From positions 45,578-109,577 of IMG/VR virus record IMGVR_UViG_3300032304_003098: a DNA stretch of 64,000 bases, one strand, 5' to 3'. Within the stretch, counting starts at the first letter, position 1, and each line of letters opens with the position of its first letter. A model generated the notes under the pieces. It was not told where the DNA came from and did no database searches. It worked only from the letters and a program-made list of their open reading frames with translations. Of the stretch, positions 52,101 to 58,965 are shown piece after piece. Made by a program: the position numbers and the translations under genes. The DNA comes from a virus.

Positions 52101-54783
52101 CGAGCCAAATTTGGATTCTTTCGTTGGTTTTTATGGGATACAATCTATCACAGCCGTCAATCCAACCCCAAATTCTTTAAATAAACAGGAAGTTTTTACT
52201 TACGGCAAGTTAGAAACCGAATATCAATATCTTCAAGAAAACTTCACCGTGGCAAGGGCCAACGTATCCAGAGTAGTACCTTTTATCAACAAGTGGGGTT
52301 ACTTAGGTGGAACTGATGTTAGAGGCAATGTGTACCGTTTGAATTCTTCTCCTGCCTTTGCTCCCACTAATTTTTCACCTAGTTTCCAAAATGACTCGCC
52401 AAATCCATCCTATTTCACCCATGAATGGTTTTTATTAGAAGGTGTACCCAGAGAATTCCCGGCTGATAAGATTTCAGAGCAAAGTAGTTATCTGCCAGGT
52501 AAGATTGATTTACAACAAGTGAGGGATGCCAATCCATCTTCTAGTCTTTATTCCTATTCTTTTCTTACCGTTGAACCTACAGATTATCCTGCTCCCTATG
52601 CTGACCCATCCAATGTTACTAAAGAATTTTTCACCCCCTTTTTCTACAATTCTGCTACAGGATTTTATGACACAGTTTTTAGAGGGGTAAAGATTTCCTT
52701 GAAAAGAAAAAGTAATATTCCAAATCCAACTTCAGATCTTGACAAATACATTTTAAACTATCGAGGATTTGAAGGTTACAATTTTTCTTCTATTTTAAGG
52801 GTAATTCCCGAAGACTCTAGTACCATCCAAGCTCCGGTTACTTACGAAATCATTGAAAACACACAACAGAAAATTGTCTTGTTTGTTACCACTGTGGTGA
52901 TGAAGGATTATCGGGCTTTGCCTTTAGGCAACACCGGAGGTACCGGAGATCCCTATTTAGATTATTTGTTGATGTACAGTTTGGTGGATAAAAAAGAAGA
53001 TGCAGACATTGGATTAACCGGAGCTTCTGGTCCTACCGGTTCTCTGCTATATAAAATAGCAAATACTAAATTATCTGCTGCTTTGGATTTATCCATCACT
53101 TCTAATTCATCCGTAACAACCTTGACCAATCCTGGCAGCGTTTATGTTATCCCTAATCCGAATTACGATACAGATTTAAGAGAAGAAATCAATCTTTTCT
53201 ATCCCATTGGATCTACCCCCAGTGTAGGAGGAACTGGAGCAGGAAGTTTCATTGTCCCCAGCCAAAGTTACGTTTATCCCTGGCCGGTGGGCAGATCTCA
53301 AAATTTGGTGAACTTCGAAGCCATCAATCCACCCGACTATGAGTTCACGATTCCCTTTGCCTTTTCTTCACCAGTTACAATTCCAGTAGGACCTAGACCA
53401 GCCTATGCCGGATACCCCGTATTTCAAGTGGAGGGGGGTGGAAATTATTTCGATTTTGTGATGAAGAGAATTTCCCTATCCCAGATCTTTGAAAGAGTAA
53501 ACGTTGAAAGCCCCTATATTAAATACACAACTTATGAGTGGGATCCTGTTTCGAATAGTACAGTTATAACTTCAAATGCTTTTCAAATTAGTTTGTTACA
53601 GCCTACTGCTTTATACAAGCCAACCGGAGTTTATCCCGAAACGAGTTATGCGGGACCACAAACAATAGGTAGAAGCAAACCTACAGGATTCGAAATCGTT
53701 AATGGCGGAAGCAAATATGCTTCTGATATTTTAAGATACAGTGGTCCTTATGAACCTTTATTTAGGAAGATTTTTAAATTCAAAGAAGACAAAAACGACA
53801 CCTTAACTAGAAATTCTTCTGTGGATCTAAGCTTCCGGAATTGTACTTTTGCACCAGAACAATCAGATTTTGGAAAAATTTTAAATTTGGGTTACTCCAA
53901 GGTTTCTCTGGGTGCTAATATCTTGCAGGAATCTCAAAATTTACCTCAGGGTCCTAAATATCCATATATCGGCCAAAGTCCTATTTTCTACAAGGATTTT
54001 TCAGTTTTCTTGTCCAGTTGGGATCCAGGATATTACAATCTTTTCAAGTCTGCTACGTCAGAAACCCCGGTGGCTGGAACTAGATCTATGCGGGAGCTGA
54101 AATCTTTTTTGGGTTCAAAAATAATGCAGACCCCATATACCATCACGATCTACACCTTTATAACTTTGGAAATTTCTAGGAACACTGGTACAACGATTGT
54201 TCCCAACATCAACGCAGCTGCAAATGCTGCAATTCCATTGATTCAAAATTTAAATCCATCTACTTCGAATACTGGGGTGGGACAACTTGGAACCTATCTG
54301 AGCAACGTAGACTTACAAATTCTAGATGAAAACATTTTTCCCCAGGTCGAAGTTTTCTGGCAAAATAATACAACCACAAACACAGTTTATGGCACAATTA
54401 GGTTGGACAGGATTTTAAGAAGATATCTACTGAATGCCGGAATTTCTACGGTGTTTGTCAATAACATGGTCAGCGAATTTGGAGTTGGCAATCCCAACAA
54501 TATTAACGATGATATTGACACTTACATCGAAGAAAACATCACTCCAATCTATGAAGGTATTTCTTTTGACCTATTTGTGAAAAAAACTGGCCAGGCACTA
54601 ACTTCTACTGAGATATTGGTTCGAGGGGATTTAATCAATCCCGATAGAATCAAATATGCTTATTATGCTCAGCCCAATTTTAAATTGACAAAAATTACAG
54701 ACTTGATTTACTCTTTCGAATATCCTTTGACCTCTGGTCAAAATTATTCTCTAACCTTTTCTTTCAGAATTCAAAAAATTTGA
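49198..54783 (+). CDS. Giant structural protein (1861 residues) of the tail/baseplate
   Basis: This is the longest gene in the window. The start MSNENTFQNICGNSPSKLF follows the previous stop by one base. Most of the protein is beta-rich with many Asn, Ser, Tyr and Phe. Examples are RYFQPLWLRDELPEFFVVFK near 140 and LRDELPEFF. Gly-triplet inserts such as LTGASGPTGS occur. The C-terminus has a helix-rich stretch (TYLSNVDLQILDENIFPQVE, then RLDRILRRYLLNAGIS) and ends with paired strands. Size, context and composition suggest a long peripheral baseplate or fibre protein. No enzymatic motif or known family is seen. Confidence 0.6.
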   Translation: MSNENTFQNICGNSPSKLFDSNSSFGVLRANPKISGNVKISLDSDGGVWLNSMDANPILSDQRFKKYRVTGQNTYGKDLQRFFSIGKNLQSSLNPDVIFGVGKFTDGENKPVENFSSQYDFFYGSGASTLIDRNYTENFRYFQPLWLRDELPEFFVVFKVPEPLSYPYSTNQVQINNGSQYKVIQDVSSAEVFQISYGKDSLGNDLIYSAGQFFTGNSVYSTYTVLNGTGKVVLMDELLYQPEVDNVESFFNSKILPYASVISTFDLRENTTIGKYIRSITNDPSFSQAPIQFSYEINSYTYFNGIDIQTGATTKKGELLYDFLISNESTPQIDFENYITNGFARNNIIAPNILNLEFLFNDPDSDLYTINRYFGCYVSKNCLGSFKLNGNFFFRFSESGGNNNLPKPSLNNVGFYNSTANNFQSSTTGVRLYYEDAQGWIPGSYDVNVADPQKLFYITDKFDRFYSLKRDENYNSITETWQDNTPIESQFGPYVNGTFATGGITGPSPYSGNLVIPNRSINLLNFTGPGEKIGGFSGILPDTKGHANINIEFLSSYDSSLPVTFKIFWPGGTRGNLQQKFDLIQSAKLGGTILGWKPGSAYNTGNVHYFNLSEGQTSQIASAFSVCVKSVSSVVWDSANSQNSSIIRSKKAGPNSNTEFKIAVFSDYESFSTNYQGIWSNTAAYVTGQIVTFSDTYFVALNSIPAPSPGNLNPNPETDSNWSRYQTFSQAGILKIGDLDASSLTGNLNFRGGSDYLKSRVIFSIEEKDKIVPGTWIEVESGKGVTGSVSMITEVTRYVDDPVLNSANQISSEVTGFRGFNEFLVAHLQDKNAIISLGSNGNFNLFEIVNLKSGVFSFFDLKDFDFDFLASSYGLTPTPEFHRYFQLIPNQAGQIKTNVKYLVRQGQVTYNSTVYQANQSFVGVSSSDMFIDSGSATTGVSAIVLPAIFSQVGWVDSNYTYPMSQISAEPNLDSFVGFYGIQSITAVNPTPNSLNKQEVFTYGKLETEYQYLQENFTVARANVSRVVPFINKWGYLGGTDVRGNVYRLNSSPAFAPTNFSPSFQNDSPNPSYFTHEWFLLEGVPREFPADKISEQSSYLPGKIDLQQVRDANPSSSLYSYSFLTVEPTDYPAPYADPSNVTKEFFTPFFYNSATGFYDTVFRGVKISLKRKSNIPNPTSDLDKYILNYRGFEGYNFSSILRVIPEDSSTIQAPVTYEIIENTQQKIVLFVTTVVMKDYRALPLGNTGGTGDPYLDYLLMYSLVDKKEDADIGLTGASGPTGSLLYKIANTKLSAALDLSITSNSSVTTLTNPGSVYVIPNPNYDTDLREEINLFYPIGSTPSVGGTGAGSFIVPSQSYVYPWPVGRSQNLVNFEAINPPDYEFTIPFAFSSPVTIPVGPRPAYAGYPVFQVEGGGNYFDFVMKRISLSQIFERVNVESPYIKYTTYEWDPVSNSTVITSNAFQISLLQPTALYKPTGVYPETSYAGPQTIGRSKPTGFEIVNGGSKYASDILRYSGPYEPLFRKIFKFKEDKNDTLTRNSSVDLSFRNCTFAPEQSDFGKILNLGYSKVSLGANILQESQNLPQGPKYPYIGQSPIFYKDFSVFLSSWDPGYYNLFKSATSETPVAGTRSMRELKSFLGSKIMQTPYTITIYTFITLEISRNTGTTIVPNINAAANAAIPLIQNLNPSTSNTGVGQLGTYLSNVDLQILDENIFPQVEVFWQNNTTTNTVYGTIRLDRILRRYLLNAGISTVFVNNMVSEFGVGNPNNINDDIDTYIEENITPIYEGISFDLFVKKTGQALTSTEILVRGDLINPDRIKYAYYAQPNFKLTKITDLIYSFEYPLTSGQNYSLTFSFRIQKI

Positions 54784-54798
54784 TGATTTGAAAATCTG

Positions 54799-54806
54799 AA
54801 TATATA
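54799..54806 (+). promoter_or_regulatory. Putative late promoter, AATATATA variant
   Basis: AATATATA followed by AAGAAAG, 18 bases before the ATG at 54825, in the 41-base gap before the first collagen-like fibre gene. Confidence 0.55.
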
Positions 54807-54824
54807 AAGAAAGAATTTACAGGC

Positions 54825-56300
54825 ATGCCTTCATTAAACATTCTAAATCTAAATCAAGGAGACACACAAGCTGATATTCGCAATAAAGTCAATGCGAACT
54901 TTGATTCCTTGGTAGCTAACGGTGGAGGTCCTCAGGGTGTTCAAGGTCCTCAAGGGGAAGGGGGACCGGTTGGACAAGTTGGGCCTCAAGGTGATCCAGG
55001 ACAGCAAGGAATTAGAGGGACCAAATGGTTTGTTGAGGCATCCGCTCCAACTGGGGGAACTGGAGATACGATTTTGGTGGGGGATTTTTGGATTGATACA
55101 TTCAATAACAATAACATTTATGAATATAGTAACTCTGGTTGGGTTTGGACCGGGGATTCTTTACAATCTTCCGGAGTTTTCACTCTCCTACCTGGAATTT
55201 CTGGCCCCTCGTCGGGAATGGACGCCGTCGTATTAAACACCCCATTTCCAAATTTAAACACTTTAGTTTTGTCCGATGCTGTTTCGACAACATCTACAGC
55301 CAATCCCGCAAACGCAAAATTGTTGATTTCAACTGACTCTGACAATGATTTTCCTTTGATCGAATTTGCTAAAACTAATGCCACGGGGATTGGAACGCCG
55401 GCAGATTACAATCGACATCCTCAATTTAGATGGTTAAACCCCACGCAAAATAATTATAATCTACTTTTTTCTGTTCCTCAAGATGAAATGACATTTTCTG
55501 CCGGAGGAAATTTAACCTTAGAAAGTACTAACTCAATTTTAAACCTGAATTCTTCTAGTGATTTAAGAATTGAATCTGCAGCTGGTATGACAATTAATTC
55601 TGCCGGAAACATGTATTTTAATTCTGGAACTTCTTTGATGGAATTTACTTCTTCAAATTATTCTCTTTCTTCAGGTTTACTTTCCCTAGGCGTACCTTTA
55701 AGTATTTCTAATAATACACCAGGAACAGCTTTATTCGTCCAAAATTCAAATGTCACTGGTGAAGGACTTAGTGTAACTTTATCAACCAGCAATCCAGCTT
55801 ATTCCGTAGCTAATTTTTCTTCTGGAGGAACCCCAAAATTTAACGTAAGAGCAGATGGAAAAGTAACTTTGAGGCAAAGCGGGACAGCTGTCAAATTTAT
55901 TACTTCCAGTGCCGACATAACCCCCGGTGGAACTGGATATTGGAACCTGGGACCTAATTACGTCAACTATGGAAATCTGGTTTATTTTGAGCCTCCTTCG
56001 GGATCTCCTTCCGCGAAAGGATTTTTAATTCCGGTAGGGAATTTCTCAACCAGTTGGACCAGTTTTTTGCAAAATTACGAATCAATTCAAATTAGGATCG
56101 CTATTAGTTCCGCCGGAAATAGAGTTCAATACATTTCTTTATACACTGGGTCAGGAAATCCTGGTGTAGGTGCTAATACACAAATTGATTTTGGTGCAAG
56201 TCCTCAGCAATTCTTAGAGTTCACAATTATCAGAACAACTTCATCTTCCGGATATATTGTTTATTATAATACCTGCGGAGGTCTTTGTGGTAAATTTTGA
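54825..56300 (+). CDS. Collagen-like tail fibre protein (paralogue of the next gene)
   Basis: This 491-residue protein has an N-terminal docking segment (DTQADIRNKVNANFDSLVAN, about residues 11-30) and a collagen-like Gly-x-y run of about 33 residues (33-66) with G-P-Q and G-E-G type triplets. A domain with GDFWIDTFNNNNIY and W-V-W-T-G-D follows, then a beta-helix-like central part (repeated short N/S/T-rich strands, LNLNSSSDLRIES) and a C-terminal domain. The layout closely matches the 56312 gene, so they arose by duplication. Collagen-like triplets often form trimeric fibre shafts. A tail-fibre role is likely. The gene has a promoter-like element just upstream. Confidence 0.75.
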   Translation: MPSLNILNLNQGDTQADIRNKVNANFDSLVANGGGPQGVQGPQGEGGPVGQVGPQGDPGQQGIRGTKWFVEASAPTGGTGDTILVGDFWIDTFNNNNIYEYSNSGWVWTGDSLQSSGVFTLLPGISGPSSGMDAVVLNTPFPNLNTLVLSDAVSTTSTANPANAKLLISTDSDNDFPLIEFAKTNATGIGTPADYNRHPQFRWLNPTQNNYNLLFSVPQDEMTFSAGGNLTLESTNSILNLNSSSDLRIESAAGMTINSAGNMYFNSGTSLMEFTSSNYSLSSGLLSLGVPLSISNNTPGTALFVQNSNVTGEGLSVTLSTSNPAYSVANFSSGGTPKFNVRADGKVTLRQSGTAVKFITSSADITPGGTGYWNLGPNYVNYGNLVYFEPPSGSPSAKGFLIPVGNFSTSWTSFLQNYESIQIRIAISSAGNRVQYISLYTGSGNPGVGANTQIDFGASPQQFLEFTIIRTTSSSGYIVYYNTCGGLCGKF

Positions 56301-56311
56301 TTTGATAAATT

Positions 56312-57892
56312 ATGAAATTTAACACAAAATATATTTTACCTGGGGACGATAAGAATGAAATTATCTCCAAAATAAATTACAATTTTCAACAGGTTTTTTT
56401 CAATGGTCTGGGAGCTAAAGGTCCGATTGGATTAGCAGGGGAAGAAGGTATTATAGGCCAGGTTGGGAATGACGGGGAACCAGGTGCAACGGGTCAACCA
56501 GCTTCAAGTTGGTTTTTTAGCCCTTCTCAAAATTTGATTCCAAATCCACAGGATGGAGATATTTGGGTGAATACGGGGCCAACTGGGGGTCAAAATGTTT
56601 ACATTTATTCTTCGGGATGGATCTATTCTGGATATTCTATTTTGGATGATTCCATTTTTTCTTTGGTGACTGAAATCAATGGACCAGGATCCACGAACGA
56701 TAAAAATGCTGTTGTCTTTGCAGGAACTGGTCCTTCTGGAAGTACTTTAGTTCTTTCTGACGTAGTCGCAACCAGTGCAGCCAATCCGAATTTCTCAAAA
56801 TTAAACATTTCAACCAATGCCGAAAATTCAATTTTGCCTTCGATTGGACTTGACAAAACATTCTATACCGGTCCTTATTTTCCCAGTTTTCAGTGGGGAT
56901 CGACAGGAAACAACTATAATTTGATTTTTTCTTCGCCTGCTGATCTTAAAATATCTGCTGGAGCAACTGCAACCTTTGGTTCAACTGGAAGTAGTGGTGC
57001 TTTTTTCTATGGCCAGACTGATGTTAGATTAACTTCGGGTCGTGAATTTTCTTTTGTAAATGCCACAGGAGCAAGTGCTGCGATGTCTTTTCAGGCACAA
57101 AATATCCTTATGAATTCTGGTAATAAGAATCTGAGTGAAAATCTACTCTCATATTCAGGTCTATCAAATCCAATAGTTTTAGATGTTATTGATTCCTGGG
57201 CAGTAACTACGGTTAATCCATCTCAGATTGGAAATGGTTTAAGAGTTGAACTCCCCGATTCTAGCAATGAAAGTGGATATGCTATTTCTACCTTTTTCAA
57301 TTCCACCACCGTCTACAAAATTTTCGAATCTAGAACTAATAATTTTAACGTTATAGGTCAAAGCGGTCCTTCCGGTAGCTCATCTGGATTTTTAACTAAA
57401 GCCGTTCAAGTTCAAAATAAAGTTAGTCCTTCTGCAACTTTTCCCAGAGGGTCATTTACAAATAACTACTTGCCACTGCCTTTGACTGGAACTTCAGCGG
57501 ATGTGATCTATATCAATGCTCTTTGGCCACCACCTTCTAATCCACAAGCAGATGGTAGAAATTATTTTGTGTATTTACAACTTTCGGATTTCAACGGCAT
57601 TTGGGAAAGTGCAGAATTGGGAGGCAGAACGTTTGATGTTTTCCTGAATGACGATGTTCTCTGTTTTGGTGGAATTAGAACGGTGTATCCTGGTCTTTCT
57701 GGAGTTACTGCTAGTACAGTTCAAATTAATTCTTTAGGGAATGGATTAACTGGTGGATGTAGACATATAAGACTTGAATTTATCACAGAACGAAATATTT
57801 ATTACAAAGCTTTTACTACTTCGGATCCAAGATGTGGATTCATTCCTTATTCTTTAACCTCTACTAGCGTAGGACCTACCCCTAATTTATAA
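56312..57892 (+). CDS. Collagen-like tail fibre protein (second paralogue)
   Basis: This 526-residue protein has the same plan as the preceding one. The docking segment is DDKNEIISKINYNFQQVFFN, followed by a degraded collagen-like run (GAKGPIGLAGEEGIIGQVGN followed by D-G-E-P-G). Then come GDIWVNTGPTGGQNVYIY, GWIYSGYSILDDSIF and a TLVLSDVVATSA segment that aligns with TLVLSDAVSTTS of its neighbour, and a long Ser/Gly-rich beta region. The C-terminal part (ADGRNYFVYLQLSDFNG, FDVFLNDDVLCFGG) differs from the paralogue and may carry receptor specificity. It is likely a fibre; the pair may give alternate or combined binding. Confidence 0.74.
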   Translation: MKFNTKYILPGDDKNEIISKINYNFQQVFFNGLGAKGPIGLAGEEGIIGQVGNDGEPGATGQPASSWFFSPSQNLIPNPQDGDIWVNTGPTGGQNVYIYSSGWIYSGYSILDDSIFSLVTEINGPGSTNDKNAVVFAGTGPSGSTLVLSDVVATSAANPNFSKLNISTNAENSILPSIGLDKTFYTGPYFPSFQWGSTGNNYNLIFSSPADLKISAGATATFGSTGSSGAFFYGQTDVRLTSGREFSFVNATGASAAMSFQAQNILMNSGNKNLSENLLSYSGLSNPIVLDVIDSWAVTTVNPSQIGNGLRVELPDSSNESGYAISTFFNSTTVYKIFESRTNNFNVIGQSGPSGSSSGFLTKAVQVQNKVSPSATFPRGSFTNNYLPLPLTGTSADVIYINALWPPPSNPQADGRNYFVYLQLSDFNGIWESAELGGRTFDVFLNDDVLCFGGIRTVYPGLSGVTASTVQINSLGNGLTGGCRHIRLEFITERNIYYKAFTTSDPRCGFIPYSLTSTSVGPTPNL

Positions 57893-57898
57893 AAAATT

Positions 57899-58135
57899 AT
57901 GTTAACCGAGAAAGAAATTCAAACAGCAAAAAAATTAAAACAAGAATTTGGTCAGATCAAAGACCAAATAAATCTTGTGGAAGAACAAATGAAGTCACTC
58001 AATCAAACAACAGAATCTCTGGTTAGACATCTAGAAGATCTAAGACTTCAAGAACAAAATTTTGTGCAAAATCTTAAAAAAAAATACGGGGAGGGAAAAT
58101 TAAATCCAATCACATTTACTTATGAAAAACTTTGA
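57899..58135 (+). CDS. Small coiled-coil protein
   Basis: This 78-residue protein is almost one helix with heptad-like spacing (KIKDQINLVEEQMKSLNQ-type pattern, FGQIKDQINLVEEQ then TESLVRHLEDLRLQEQ). The C-terminus is basic and less helical. It begins 6 bases after the second collagen-like gene and overlaps the next gene by 14 bases. A small assembly factor or a partner of the neighbouring membrane protein is possible. The family is unknown. Confidence 0.62.
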   Translation: MLTEKEIQTAKKLKQEFGQIKDQINLVEEQMKSLNQTTESLVRHLEDLRLQEQNFVQNLKKKYGEGKLNPITFTYEKL

Positions 58136-58955
58136 TCTTAAACTTAAAATTATTATCGGCCTTGCTATTTCTGCATTTTTGTTGATTTGTGTTTCAATTT
58201 GGCAATACAACGAGTTACAAATTGTTAAAAATAATTCTGCTAGACATTTCAATAATTATTTAGCTGCCCAAGATTCAATCACTTACATTTCTGGTGAAAA
58301 TGAAACATTGATAGCCCAAAAACTATCTATGGAGTTTTTTCATAGTGAATTAAGTAACGAAAACAAAAAATTGTTGGAGAGACTACAAACTGAAAAAAAT
58401 AAAAAACCACAGGTAGTTATTCAAACAGAAATCAAATATCGGGACACCTCCATTTATATTCCAGTTACCTCCACTTTTGACAACAATTCACCATCTTTAA
58501 ATTTCAATTACAATCCAACTTTAAAAGGTAAAAACAAAATGTCTATTGTGGGGCACTTGCCCTATTCGATCTATTATGACACTTGTAATCTTAAAGTTGA
58601 TTCAGGTGGAATAAATTGGTCAATCCAACCTGGAATCGTTCCAGGTAAAGTACACCTACAGATCGAGCAAAAGATTGATCTAGTAATGGGTTTGGTCAGG
58701 GATCCAAAAACTAAGCAACTGTATGTTAGAGCTACAACTGATTTCCCCGGAGTTTCTTTTTCTGATCTGAATTCAATTTATTTGTTGGACGATGTTGAAT
58801 CTAAAAAGGCTCTAAGGAGTGCTAGAAAACCTTTTGGCTTAGGAGTAACTGTGGGGTTGGGAATTACGGCGGGATCTAATGGATATATTGTTAGAGGTCC
58901 TAACTTAGGTGTTGGCTTAACTTATACCCCGAAATTTCTCCAATTTGGCAAATAA
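58122..58955 (+). CDS. Membrane-anchored spanin-like protein
   Basis: This 277-residue protein has a positively charged N-terminus and one transmembrane segment (about 9-26, IIIGLAISAFLLICVSIW). A coiled-coil-like region follows (about 30-95, with NEKKLLERLQTEKNKK-type charge), then a periplasmic/extracellular part with IYIPVTSTFDNN and VVIQTEIKYR. The C-terminus (FGLGVTVGLGITAGSNGYIV, GPNLGVGLTYTP) has alternating Gly/hydrophobic residues like a small outer-membrane barrel or beta hairpin. An inner-membrane anchor plus coil plus outer-membrane-facing end fits an inner-membrane spanin or an envelope-bridging protein of a Bacteroidetes phage. The lysis role is a guess; no holin or endolysin is seen nearby. 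Confidence 0.5.
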   Translation: MKNFDLKLKIIIGLAISAFLLICVSIWQYNELQIVKNNSARHFNNYLAAQDSITYISGENETLIAQKLSMEFFHSELSNENKKLLERLQTEKNKKPQVVIQTEIKYRDTSIYIPVTSTFDNNSPSLNFNYNPTLKGKNKMSIVGHLPYSIYYDTCNLKVDSGGINWSIQPGIVPGKVHLQIEQKIDLVMGLVRDPKTKQLYVRATTDFPGVSFSDLNSIYLLDDVESKKALRSARKPFGLGVTVGLGITAGSNGYIVRGPNLGVGLTYTPKFLQFGK

Positions 58956-58965
58956 AAATTAAAAA

